Positions 34,951-46,739 of a stretch of DNA of 64,000 nt are shown piece after piece (positions within the stretch are counted from its first letter, which is position 1; each line of letters starts with the position of its first letter). A program made the translations under genes and the position numbers. Below the pieces are notes generated by a model. The model was not told the DNA's origin. It made no database searches and saw only the letters and a list, made by a program, of their open reading frames with translations. This stretch comes from Karalla daura (Eukaryota > Chordata > Actinopteri > Chaetodontiformes > Leiognathidae): NCBI GenBank assembly GCA_029224185.1, contig CM055205.1, forward strand, positions 12,289,319-12,353,318, written 5' to 3'.

Positions 34951-36802
34951 CTAGTTGGAGGAGTATGGGTCAGGCCCGGAGGAAGACACCGTGGAGGATG
35001 AAGGAGAGGGTGTGGAGGGGGCTGAGATTGACTTCTCCGATTCCGCATCGTCCATTTTCTCCTGGATCCTCTCCCCACGGTCCGAGGAGACAGTTTTAGC
35101 CGGCAGCAGCCCCTCCTTCTCCCGCTTCTTCTGCTTCATCCTCCGGTTCTGGAACCAGATTTTCACTTGAGTCTCGTTGAGCTGCAGCGCAGCCGCGATC
35201 TCAACGCGCCGCGCCCGGGTCAGGTACTTGTTGAAGTGGAACTCCTTCTCCAGCTCCGTCAACTGCTTGGTGGTGAAGTTGGTTCGGACCGTGTTGGGCT
35301 GACCCCCGTAACCGTACTCACCAGACCTGCCTGCACACAGAGTGACAGAAACACTAGAAACAGAGCCTTTTCTCTCTCCCCAAAGTGCACTCCAGGTGTT
35401 GGGGAAACCGGGTCCCCTCTGTGTAGACAACTTTTACGCATGTTCAGACAGCAATATGCGTGCCACAGGTTTAAAACAACATTAAACGATCATCAGCTAC
35501 TCCTACTGTTTACATTCTCATACTTCATTTCACACTTAGATGCCTCCCCTGCTATCACTTATCAGAAAGCAAATATTTAATAAAGAAATGGCATAACAGT
35601 GAGAGTCTAAATTCAAGATCATATTTAATTAAACATCGTATTTCGATTCTATATGAGTCCCATTTATATTTAGTTTTTTTCTCTGGAGCAACTTTTACGC
35701 AGGGCAGGGTAACTTCTGCGCAGCAGGGGGGGGGGGACTTTCACGCATCGTCAGACGCTTCGAAGATGCTGTACTGCACATGACATTTGCTTTTAGTCAT
35801 TTAGCAGACGCATTTTACCCACACGAGAATGAAAAAACATCCCATCTGCACCACATAAGAGACCGATAAATAAACAATAGGTGTAGGTTTTTCATACTAC
35901 CAAGTGATGAGAGAGCAGTAAATGCCAGAACAGGTGCACGATCTTAAGCACTACAAGATGTTATAGCAGTAGAAGAAAGAAGAATGCATACATTAAAGGT
36001 TTATATTCTAATACTTATGATACACATCCAGTTTCCTCTCCAACCATCATTCATGTGACGCATAAAAGAAATGGCACAACCACTTCCAACTTCAAGAATA
36101 AATTCTGGCCTCGCCTCATTTTACCTGCTTTTACCAGCTTACTGCTTTTACAGGTGAAATTGAGGTGACATCAGGTTGTACGCTTAAAATTAGTCACTGC
36201 CACCAGTGCTCAGGCTGACACCCACCTGTCTTGGGCGGGTTCCTCTTGACCTTCATCCAGTCGAAGGTCTGTGCTGAAGATGCTCCCTCAGATAGGGGCG
36301 AGCAGCAGGCCTCCAGGTGAGCTGCGTGCAGCGGGGACAGCGGGGTGGAGCAGCCGTGGAAGGGGGTGGCCTGCTCCTGGCCCCCTCCATATGCAGGGTG
36401 TGCGTACTGGAGCTGCCCCAGGGGGGCTGCGCTGTAGCCCTGCCGGTGCTGGGACACCATGGAGGACGAGATGTTGCCAGAGTACATCAGCGGGAACGAG
36501 TCCACCTCCTGGTTCAGTGCATAATGGTTGTAGAAAGTTTGTGCCCCGTAACCGGAGCTACAGGCCGGGTGGGCCCCGTAGGTGAGACCCAGGGAGCCGG
36601 CGGAGGGCTGGTAGGACCCCGCCTGGTGCGGGAGGGGGTCCGGGGACCCCCTGCTCCCCATGAAGCGCTCATCAGCCCCGCAGTTGTTGACAGTGACCGC
36701 GCACGACTGGAAAGTTGTAATCCCGTGGTCAGCGTGGAAAGCCCTGACGGAGCAGGACCCCCCCTCAGAGGCCATCACAGAGTAGTCTAAGAAGCTGCTC
36801 AT
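34951..36802 (-). CDS. hoxa1a: Homeobox protein Hox-A1a (two exons)
   Basis: Exons are 36802-36226 and 35330-34951, joined GT-AG in phase 1 (minus strand donor ACAG|GTGGGT, acceptor TGTGCAG|GCAGG), giving 318 residues; human HOXA1 is 335. It starts MSSFLDYSV, matching the family start; an in-frame ATG 48 bases upstream encodes non-family sequence. The conserved N-terminal block ITTFQSCAVTVNNCG is present. The PBX-binding hexapeptide TFDWMK is at 179-184 and the homeodomain at about 204-263 (WFQNRRMK, Asn51 at about 254). Mammalian His-rich tracts are absent. The product is a nuclear factor that patterns rhombomeres 3-5 and the inner ear with PBX/MEIS and is an early RA target. It is the 3'-most gene of the cluster. 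The 'a' duplicate is inferred from cluster content. Confidence 0.97.
35331..36225 (-). other. hoxa1a intron
   Basis: The 895-bp intron holds CAACTTTTACGCA twice (35428-35440 and 35689-35701), with related ACTTTCACGCA at 35737-35747 and AACTTCTGCGCA at 35711-35722. A G run lies at 35726-35736. The middle is AT-rich. Repeated TTTACGC-type words could be binding sites, but no known factor is assigned. Confidence 0.6.
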
Positions 36803-37340
36803 TGTGGCATCGCTGAGGCAGGGCCGGGGGACAGTCCGCTCTCTACACACACTCTTACCCCGAGTGACCGTGCCAACCTTTACCTATAGGACTCCTTCCT
36901 TATCAGACCAGGGGGGGTGGGTGAGGGGGGGTGTGCACTGACCGGTATCAATGAACAGGGTGTAGTCACATGGGTGCGGGTCAGCCAGTGAGGTCCTCAT
37001 CCCCCTCAGCCGGTGACAGATCGCTGTTTGAGTGGCTATTTAAATTCCAGCCGCTCGTCGATCAAGGTGACGCGCGTCGCTGCTAATGTATTGGCCGAGC
37101 AAACAATGAGGAGGGAGGCAGACGGAGGCGGACAGCTCCGGGGTCGCATGTAGAGAGAGAGGGAAAGAGAGAGAGAGGGAGAGGGAGAGAGAGAGAGGGA
37201 GACAGAGAGAGGAGAGGACAGCAAACACGGAGTCTTCTAACCCCAGGCAGGGAGCTCTCCTGCCCCGGGGGTAGGTTCATGTTTTACCCCCCGGAAGCAT
37301 TTCCACCCGGACGGCCCGGCGCCCGCACCCTGACCCCAGG
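36803..37340 (-). promoter_or_regulatory. hoxa1a 5' UTR and promoter region
   Basis: Upstream of the start codon are a TTTAAATA TATA-like word on the minus strand at 37040-37047, a CpG-rich stretch (37050-37085, 37260-37340) and a GA microsatellite at 37153-37209. The transcription start cannot be placed from sequence alone. The TATA-like word lies about 240 bases upstream of the ATG, a plausible promoter distance. Confidence 0.4.
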
Positions 37341-37483
37341 TACCGTATGCATGGGAGAGAGGGGAGGAGATGAGGAGAGGAGGCGCGTGCGTTTGTGTTC
37401 AGTGCTGAGCGCGTGCATGTCGTGCGTGGAACTGCCCTCACAGTCATGATGTGACCTCTCTCTTTCTGTGTATGTGTATGTGA

Positions 37484-38246
<763 letters not shown>

Positions 38247-38539
38247 CTCTTATGGGAATCATTCTTAATTCCCAGCTACGTTATCCCATCACAACAGCTG
38301 TATGTGCGTCTGTGTGTGTGTGTGTGTGCGTGTGCCCCCACCACAGACGATGCTGGGTCATCAGCGTCCCATTCCTATTCATAGTGCTCCACGCTTTAAC
38401 ACTGCCAGGGATTTGCTCAGCAAATATTGTCTCAGTGTGACAGAGAGGGAGAGGCAGGAAGGGCTCAGACCTGACATGGAGTGCACAGAGTGCTCCAGCT
38501 CTGTCAGAGGGAGCTTAAAACCAACTTTGTACCCCATCA

Positions 38540-38900
38540 AGGTCACATTAAGCCCGGCTGCTGCTCAGGGCATGCTGGGAGGTCACAGGTGATGTAACGA
38601 CAAGACAACACATTAAACATTAAGATGATGTGGTATTAATTTTTCCCCCTTCTCCCAGGGTCATAGCGACTGCTATCTGCTCCGATTCCACTCCCACGTG
38701 TATTCATTATGCATGTATGGTGATCAAATGATCTGATAATGCGAGGCCCGTCTTGGAGCTAATGCGCCCGTATAGCCCGAGGTGCGTGTGTGGGCTGATT
38801 ATCCTGTTAAGTTCATCAAATAAAGCTGCTGGAGAAATTAATGGCCGCGTAAAGCTGCTGGGAAGCTTGAAAGAGGGAAGAAAAACACGCCGTGTGCGTG
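38540..38900. promoter_or_regulatory. Candidate hoxa1a-hoxa2a intergenic enhancer
   Basis: A DR1 pair AGGTCA-C-AGGTGA lies at 38580-38592 (one half-site AGGTGA variant). It is followed by a homeodomain-rich stretch with TTCATTATGCATG near 38705, TGATCAAATGATCTGATAATG near 38721, GATTATCCTG near 38797, AAGTTCATC near 38809 and AATTAATGGCC near 38836. The complexity and site density resemble a CNE. Function is inferred. Confidence 0.4.
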
Positions 38901-39180
38901 GGAGAACTGCGGTATGGAGAGGCAGAGCGCGGGGCCAACCTGTCACTGAGGAAGGAAGAGGAAGGGGAGGGAAGGAAGAAAGGAGGGAGGGAGAATCTCA
39001 TGGTGGAGTGAGCGCCTCCACTGGTCGTATGTGGTCTGACAACCACAGTGCTAACCATGGTTGCAACATGTAAAGGCAGATTTCCCACAGACAGACAGGG
39101 AGGATGGGTAGTAGAAGGAATGGTAGGTAGGTAGGCAGGTAGGCAGGTAGGTTGATGTGCGAGGTGACTATGCAGTCCAG

Positions 39181-39244
39181 GTTTGTTTGTTTGTTTGTTT
39201 GTTTGTTTGTTTGTTTGTTTATTTATTTATTTATTTATTTATTT
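39181..39244. repeat. GTTT/ATTT tetranucleotide repeat
   Basis: TTTG repeated to about 39220, then TTTA repeats to 39244. It directly precedes a retroelement-tail-like fragment and could be its degenerate tail. Confidence 0.9.
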
Positions 39245-39279
39245 GAAATATATTTTAACATAGATTCAGTTTGCATTTT

Positions 39280-39540
39280 AAGTATATTCAACTACCCGAT
39301 TCTTTCATAGAGATGTTGTTTCTTTACCTTATTTCCACTATCTTTTGGTGCAACTATAATTACCTTTTTTTTCCCTCTCTTGTTGATATACCGAGAGCTA
39401 CATTGTTTACTCTGTATATTCTGTGTACTAATCCTGTCAGTGCTGATATGTGTAATGGTGCTAACTTATCATCCTCCTTGCCTGTTTTCTGTACCAATCA
39501 CCAAAGCAAATTCCTCTTTGCATAAAGCGTCTAACTACCT
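39280..39540 (+). repeat. Retroelement-tail-like fragment
   Basis: The words GTTTACTCTGTATATTCTGTG and ACCAATCACCAAAGCAAATTCCTC resemble the fish repeat tail that reads 'CCAAAGTCAAATTCCTTGTA...'. The same ACCAAAGCAAATTCCTC word occurs in the hoxa3a intron at about 51390. Non-coding. Confidence 0.45.
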
Positions 39541-40420
39541 GGCAGTACTGTGCAAGGACAAAGAGTCTATCAATCTAGCTGTCAGTCTGCTGCCTAATAT
39601 TTTAATCACACGTCATTGTTAATGCATTTGCACTTGGGATGAGTCAGATGTTCAGTCTGACTTTCTTGTTTTCAGGTATTTGCACTTTGTACCTGATGAT
39701 AATTCCATGTTAGTGACGTATCTGAATCCTTCTTCCATGTCTTTTGGGCTTCAATGTGGATCAGACTGAACCCAAGCAGCCAAAACACACATGGCCATCA
39801 TTTTTTACATTTGGCATCGAAAGTTCTTCTCCATTTCAAGCTCGTGGAATATTACAGGAAGTGAGGAGCTGATGTGAACTTCCCAGCAGGCAAAAGAGCG
39901 CAGTGGGGTCAATACTCCTCCCTTCTTCCTCCTTCCCTCCCTCCCTCCCTCCTCAGCCCCCTCCTCCCTCCTCTCTGCTCCCTGCTCTCTGTGCTCTCCC
40001 AGCTGCCTCTGCGGCAGCTCTGAGTGGGCGCACAGGATCCTGCCTGCCTGCCTGCCTGGCCTCGGAGCTGCCTCGGCTCTTTGTGCAGCACATGCGCGCA
40101 GAAAGGACGCGCTGTCTCGGAATGATTTGGTTAAGCTGGCTCTGTGGTCACTCACCAGCCTGCTGGAGTGTAGGAGTGTGGAGAATCCCCAACCCCCTAC
40201 GCCCTTATACTCTCAGACCCCCCCCCCCTCGCCTTAAACTCACTCACAAAGACACACACACACACACACTCCAGTTAACCAGTCGATGTGCTCCTTATGG
40301 CTTCTAGATTATTCGATAAGCCTTATGAATTTCCCACGTGTTGTAGATGACTTTCTGAATCGATCCTTGCAGGCCAATGTGGCAACCGGTGGTTGTTTTT
40401 GCTACTCTCTCTCTCTCTCG

Positions 40421-40459
<39 letters not shown>

Positions 40460-40875
40460 CTGTTGTGGTGGGATAACCTATTGAGTGAAGCTGTGAATGA
40501 GCTAATATCTGATTCCCATAAGTCAGCCCGAGTGCAATACAATAGAGCAAGACCATTCATAATCTCTATATTGACCTCCATGACTTTCTTTTCTGCTTTT
40601 AACTGCTGTGGACATGTTGTAAAACTCATCCCCCAAAACACACATAAACACACACACTCTCTCTTACACACACACACACACAGACTGTCTTGTTAAAGTG
40701 CGCCAGATATTACACAATGCTCCTCTCCCTGCAGCTATTTTAGTAAACTGACAAATTGCATGTAGTCCAGAAGTAGTCTGCTTTGAGTTTGTGCTACTTT
40801 TAACACGCGTGGAAAAAAAAGTGTGTGTGTGTGCATGTGTGTGTAGCTAGTGTGTGTGTGTAGCTTCCTAATAGG
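39541..40875. other. Intergenic DNA, no gene recognised
   Basis: Contains a CTCC-rich tract (39915-39990), a C run (40220-40229), a CT/CA microsatellite (40407-40460) and small CA patches (40635-40682). No coding gene is supported. Confidence 0.5.
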
Positions 40876-40879
40876 CTGC

Positions 40880-41300
40880 CACTGCATGCTGCTGCTGCCG
40901 AGCCAGACCCGTGTTTAAACAAGCTATAAAAATGAGTTATTACCAAAGTGAACGCGCAGACCCGGCCCCCTCTTTTAGAGCAGGAATCGGGGAGTCCCGT
41001 ATGAAAATGTAAGTGGTGGTTTTATTTGTGCACATTATGCCACAATTGGTCTCCTTAATGTCCGTCTCATTCATGCCACGGAGTGATTTATGAGCTCCTG
41101 GAGGCAGACATGGCTCGGGGTATTTCCCTGCAACATGCACACCGTGTTCACAGTCCTGACATGCAAGGATCCGTGCGGGTGTGTTTTTGCTTTTTGTCTG
41201 CTCCAAACTGCGAGATCTGAAGGTGAAAATGAAAATAATCTGCGCCAGAGCTGCCTTGTAAGTCTGCGTGCATGGGGAGGTCGTGTGCAATTGGAAATTA
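40880..41300. promoter_or_regulatory. Candidate conserved noncoding element near hoxa2a 3' end
   Basis: Complex DNA including GTTTAAACAAGCTATAAAAATGAG near 40912, GGTTTTATTTGTGCACATTATGCC near 41018, CAATTGGTCTCCTTAATG near 41043 and GGAGTGATTTATGAGCTCC near 41080. Homeodomain and CDX-like words are frequent. No coding frame was recognised. Confidence 0.35.
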
Positions 41301-42081
41301 AATCCTAAACACTTGAAGAAAATGCTGCTATATTGGTAATCAATATTTTGGTAATTAAATCCTAATTTGCAGATATTTCAAAGTAATTTTTATTGCATCA
41401 AAATTAGGTTTGATCAGCATTGTGAAACTGCTTTTTGCATTTATATTCTAAAAAAGAAAAACATCTTACGTTGTAGCAGACTATCCAGACAATCTGAACT
41501 TAAATATATAACATGTTAAAATTAAATTCTGCATGGAAGTGAAATTCAAGCATGTGTGTGTCCCTACGCAACTCAGCGCGTAATAGACTATTTATATTCA
41601 TTGCCAACCTGTTGTTAAATTTGCATATGATCTCTATCTCTCTCTGCCCTACTTTTATTTTGCATATTTTGAATAATTCCGGCACAAATATACAGTCGAG
41701 AGGGGGAGAAGAAAAAAACGACTCGCAACACCAGGAAAAGAGATTGTAGCAAGTTACTTGTATTCTAACAAAAATATCCAAGACATTGGGAGCTATACAA
41801 AAATAAAAATGACCAGGTTCCATAGGCCTAATATTGTATAATTATTCACATACACTCATAATTTCCATTCCAAGAGATCAGTTCTGTTATGGTAATTACA
41901 AGTCAGGTTGGAGCCGAGCTAGTTCAGTGATTTCATTTCATCCTTACCTTGTTATTAAGTCAAATATCAACAGAATAAATGTGCCGCATATACAAACAAC
42001 ATCAGAGTTAATACCATCGTAGCCTGAAGGAGGAGGAGGAGGAAGGGGAAAAAAGGTAAAAAGAAAAGTGATTGATTTCAG
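41301..42081 (-). other. Probable hoxa2a 3' UTR and downstream region
   Basis: AT-rich sequence downstream of the hoxa2a stop. A minus-strand AATAAA lies at 41654-41659, about 430 bases past the stop codon, and another at about 41387-41392. Either could be the poly(A) signal. TGATTGATTT occurs at 42070-42079 just after the stop. Confidence 0.45.
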
Positions 42082-43869
42082 TTAATAGTTGAGATGCTGC
42101 AGGTCGATTGTAGTTAGAGACTCCGAGAAAAAATAGAAACTGTCGGTGGGGATGTCCACGGGGCTGTCCAGAGACTCCGACAGGCTGGGCGAGGCTGCGT
42201 CGGAGAGCTGCAGGCAGGAATCCGAGGAGAAAGCTTGGAAGTCGTGTAAAGAAACATCCAGGGCCGGAGGACTGCAGCCATTGTCCGGGCCAGATGGGGC
42301 CGAGCCGGGGCCCATTGTTGCCACGCAGCCCGGAACAGTGGGAGCCGGGTTGGGAAAATGTTTCAGATTTTTGTCATTGCTGTTTGTCATTGCATTGAAG
42401 CCCACGGCCTCTCCATTGTGCAGCTGCGGGCCCAGGCTGTTGTTGTGGAAGGAGCAGGTATCTCTCTCCAGCAGGGCCCCGCTCCTCTCGTACTGGGGGG
42501 CCACCGCCACCGCCTCCTCCTCCTCCTCCTCTTCCTCCTCCTCCTCCTCGCTGTGGACACCGTCCTCGGCGGCTCGGGGCCCCTTCCCGTCCCCGTTATG
42601 GTTCTCCTTGCTCTGGGTCTGCCGCTTGTGCTTCATCCTGCGGTTCTGGAACCAGACTTTGACCTGCCTCTCCGTCAGGTCCAGCAGGGCCGCGATCTCC
42701 ACTCTGCGGGGTCTGCACAGATACTTGTTGAAGTGGAACTCCTTCTCCAGCTCCAGCAGCTGCGTGTTGGTGTAGGCCGTCCTCAGGCGCCGGGAGCCTC
42801 CTCCACCTCCTCCGGCACTCTCCACAATCTCAGGCGAGCCTGGGAGGGAAAAAAACAGACGCACATTAAAAAGACCAGCCTCCCCTACATGCAGCTACTA
42901 CTGCAGTAAAATGGCCGCTGCAGCTCCCTGTTTTAATCCCTGCAGGAGCCAGTGAGCGAGGGAAAAAAATCATTGCAGCTGAAAGATACTCATCAGATTG
43001 TTTTACACATGAAATAGCGTCCAGCAAACACAGTGCACCGTGAAAGCAGCGAGGTCCAGGCTGCTGTGGGATACTAATGAATGCTCCAGCTGCCCTCCTC
43101 GGCAGCGGCACTCCATCACTCTTCATTACTGTCACACATCAAAACTCTGCCACGGCCCCGGGAATAAATCATCTTACATCACCAAACTTCACCCAAACTT
43201 TTTTTTGTTTTGATTTTTATGTTTTGTTTTTTTTTACATATACACCCCTGCATCCCTCTGTCTTCTCTTTTCCTCTCCCTTTTTTCCTGGCTAACAATCA
43301 CAAAAAAAGCAATATGACGGTAATCATAATAAATCCAGTCATTTAGATAGGAAGGAGAGGAAACATGCATCCCCAGAAGAGATTATAGTGCAATAAATAC
43401 TAAAGGATGGGAGTGCAGCGTGGAAGTATTTATATAACTATGAGGAGAGCTAGTAGGAGGAATATGGGAATAAAATGGCAGGCCTGGCTGTGAAAATGGA
43501 CCCACCTTTCGGGGAGAAGCACACGGGTCCATTGGAGATGGCGGTAGCGGTGGAGGTGGGCAGGTGGTTCCTCTTGGAGGCTTTCTTCTCTCGCATCCAC
43601 GGGTACTCCGGGGGTAGGGAGGCTGTGGGCAGCGGGCTGCAGCCGCCGGGGCTGTGCCTGGGCCGGGCGTGCCTCGGGTGGCTGCCCGGGCTCAGGCTGG
43701 GGATGGTCTGCTCGAAGGGAGGAGGAATCAGTGTCGGGCGTGAAAGCGTCGAGCTCTTGATTGATGAACTTTGAAATGGATCAGCGACAGGGGGGAAAGA
43801 TGTCAGGCACTCTGCAAGCGACGGCTGGCTATTGATAAAACCGCTCTCTCGCTCGAATTCGTAATTCAT
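42082..43869 (-). CDS. hoxa2a: Homeobox protein Hox-A2a (two exons)
   Basis: Exons are 43869-43506 and 42839-42082, spliced in phase 1 (donor AAAG|GTGGGT, acceptor CCCTCCCAG|GCTCG), giving 373 residues against 376 in human HOXA2. The N-terminus MNYEFERESGFINSQPSLAE, the PBX-binding YPWM at 89-92, a Gly run at 131-136, the homeodomain at about 137-196 (Asn51 at about 187) and the C-terminus TIDLQHLNY all match the Hox2 family. An acidic run of about a dozen Glu follows the homeodomain. Known role: selector gene for the second pharyngeal arch and rhombomere 2-3 identity. The gene is intact, whereas hoxa2a is a pseudogene in zebrafish, which argues for a non-cyprinid teleost. Confidence 0.97.
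42840..43505 (-). promoter_or_regulatory. hoxa2a intron with MEIS-type site
   Basis: In vertebrates the Hoxa2 intron houses a rhombomere-4 enhancer built from PBX-HOX and PREP/MEIS sites. Here CTGTCA (minus TGACAG, MEIS/PREP core) lies at 43129-43134 and CCATCA (minus TGATGG, a PBX-HOX-like half) at 43113-43118, in a complex stretch at 43060-43160. Exact bipartite TGATNNAT matches were not found, so equivalence to the r4 enhancer is tentative. Confidence 0.4.
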
Positions 43870-44290
43870 CTCCGCTCCCTGAGAGAGCACAGGGAAAAGT
43901 TTGCAGTTCGCCTGTGTTTGGAAATGTTGCGGCTCAGCGAGGACGAAGAAGAAAAAATCATTTAGAGGAAAAGAAAAAAAAATCTCCCGGTGGTGGTGGT
44001 GGTGTGTTTTAGGGCCGTGTGGGGACCGAGCTGCTATTAAACTATTGAATTCATGGAGACAAGGTTGAAATTGGACCGAATTGCCTGTCACATGATTACC
44101 TCTGCCCAATGACAATTTGGGGTTTAATCAAAAGAAGCCACTGTCTGCCTGATTGATCCGAGAGAAGAAGAAGAAGAAGGAAGAAAAAAAACACTCGCTC
44201 AGCTGGGGCACGACTGTTTTTATTTACATCTGTGTCCGCTCGGTTTATCCTCCCTGTCGGCCCCGCAGTCCACTCCACTAAGCTACAAAA
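43870..44290 (-). promoter_or_regulatory. hoxa2a 5' UTR and promoter region with PBX-HOX site
   Basis: TGATTGATCC at 44150-44159 matches the PBX-HOX bipartite core TGATTGAT. CTGTCT, a MEIS-like variant, lies 3 bases away at 44141-44146. A CCAAT word lies at 44106-44110 and CAATTTGG at 44113-44120. The block is about 240-290 bases upstream of the ATG. The upstream ORF extension of exon 1 has no family similarity and is taken as 5' UTR. Confidence 0.5.
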
Positions 44291-46735
44291 TGTGTTTTTT
44301 AAGAATGGCTGACGCTCACTATTACAGGGAAGGAGCCCAGCCTGGGGTGCGCGGATTCGTGCACTCCTCTTTTCTCGTATTGTTTGAGGATGTCAGTCGA
44401 GAACGCCCCCACCACCACTCACACAACCCACACACTCACACAGACACACAGAGACACACACACACACACATTCAAGCCAGTAGCTATTCATATAAGCAAA
44501 AAGTCTGGCTCCAGAGGTGCAAAAAGACCCAGAAAACTGATATTGAGACTTTTCGACAGAGGCAAACCCCTGCAATCCAGTGCAAGTCAGTGTGTGTGTG
44601 TGTGCGGACTCCACAATAGCTGTGATTCTTCAAAGGTGCATAATAATGAAATATGCAGTGCATCCATTGACATGTGTTGCAATAAAAAGCCCATCTATTC
44701 ACTTAATACTGACGGATATGACACGTCCAGACCATCTCATCCCATAACAGCTGTTTGACATTTACAGATAAGGTCCACAGGCTTACACATACACACACAG
44801 GCAAGCACACGCATGTATGCATGCATGCGCACTCACTAACACTGCTTTATGACGGGGGTTTTATTATACGACCTATACAGGTGTGTTGGTGTTTCTTGAG
44901 TATACGTCTCCTTTGTTAGTAGCTTTGAACACAAGCTACTGCTAAACGATCACATATGACTGTAACAGTTGATTCTAAATATTTATTTTCCATTTATTAC
45001 ACCTGGGGGTGGATTTATATGGCGAGCGTGTGCGACCATGTGCGTGAACATGCACCTTTAGACACACTGAAAGTCAATGGATATGACTACCAAGAGGTGT
45101 GATAATTAATACTCCCTGTCTCCATGTGTGGAGAGCAGAACTTCCAGTCTGGACAAGGCTGCAGAGGCATTTCACGGTATTCCCAGGATCATGTTTATAC
45201 CTGAAATTGCAGCGAAGCAAACAGCATTTACAGGGAAACCGTTTGCAGCGTTATTATGTAGATAGGGTGGTGTTATTGAATGTCTCCTGCCCGCAGCGTT
45301 GCAGTGGTTTTCAAAGCCCTTCTAGAATAATGTGTGAAAGCCACATTTAGGATGTTTTTGTATGGGGAGCTGGATGTATTTTCGTTCGGCAAAAATAGAA
45401 TAATAGAAATATAGCTTAGTCAGTAGCAGGGAGAGGAAAGAGGAGAAGTGGAAAGGCCTGTCTCAGTTTGTTGCTTATATACCAAACAAAGAGTCCTGGA
45501 AGCCTGTGCGCGATCAATCTTACTCGCCAAAAGGTCTGACAGCTCGGTGCCCTCACAACACATTTAAGGCTTCTAACTCTCCCCCGGATCAAATGCAGCC
45601 AGGAAGCGGCCAGAAACACTGGCCACTCAGATTAGAAGCAGTTTCTGCTCGCAGTCACAGCCGGGCCTGTCGCTGCAGGGATGTTTGAGAAGACAAATAA
45701 TCCAGCGCCGCAAGATGCGAGCGTTTCCTGTTTCTGAGGAGCGGCCGACGGTGAGTAAAAAAGAGGGGCTGAGGAGGCTTCTCCACCTGGCTTTTATCCT
45801 TGCACCGTGGCTGCACTTTTTGTATTTCTCTGTGGCTCTTTTTTCTCTGAGAGGGGAATAGACGTGCGGGTTGTGAAGAAGAGAAGGAGCCAGAGCCGGT
45901 GGTGAAGGACGGAGTTGCCAGGGGCAGAGATGGATGGCTTTTTTGGAATTACGCACAGGCTTTGTGTGCGAGGAAAAGGAGTGGGTGGCGGCATTAAGCA
46001 GGAGCCATGGCCGTCCTACACACTGGGCTTTACGGCTGGAGTGATTTAGGAGCACGTTCCCACGGATGGAAAGGCAATGACAGAAATACAAATCTACAAA
46101 AAACTGAAAATCTGCGCTACCTGTGCGCGCCTGTGTGGCACATATGGGTCAGATCAGTGTGTGTGTGTCTGTGTGTGAGAGAGGGTGTGTGTGTGTGTGT
46201 GTGTGTGTGTTGGATGCAGAAATACTCAGTCCATCACTTTTTTTTTGAGACTGTGACACACCATGGTCCAATTGTTCCAGCTCTCCCTACTAACCATATG
46301 TCAGGGCTGCTAATGCTCGTGCCCTCTCATATCAATCAGATTGGGCTGAAAATGATTTTCTGGTTGCAACATCATAAAGAGAGTATTCAGAGAGCAAATA
46401 ATAATAGTAGTAATAATAATCATACCGTTGCTGCTGTATAAAGACATCATAAAGCATCGAGGGTGGCACAAAGGTAGAAAAAAGTAGGAATGATCACAAA
46501 CGTTTTACCTTGAAGGGAATCAGCAAATCGACATAATAATATATCAATTTTAGGTCGATGTGTGAGTGAATTTCTAGATCTATTTTTCCCATCCGGCTAT
46601 GCTTAGACATTTCTGGAAGGAAAAATAAAAACACGTGCGTATTTCTGAAATGCGTATAATAATGTCCACCCTGTCCCTCTTTTTTGAGCTAAACACACAC
46701 TCTTCAATTTTCCCCCTCTTCCATTTTTTCCCTCA
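44291..46735. other. hoxa2a-hoxa3a intergenic DNA
   Basis: No gene was recognised. Simple repeats: CA at about 44425-44470, TG at 44591-44603 and at 46159-46210, TAA/ATA at about 46400-46425. The pieces 45000-45080 and 45620-46090 are more complex and might be regulatory. Confidence 0.45.
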
Positions 46736-46739
46736 TTCC

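Noticed and set aside
36803..36850. Upstream in-frame ATG of hoxa1a
   Set aside because: The 16 extra residues do not match the Hox1 N-terminus; the conserved MSSFLDY start at 36802 fits the family.
45740..45765. Plus-strand splice-donor-like GTGAGTAA and similar words at 29391 and 56122
   Set aside because: Isolated donor-like words are common; no matching acceptors, promoter or exon structure support antisense transcripts.
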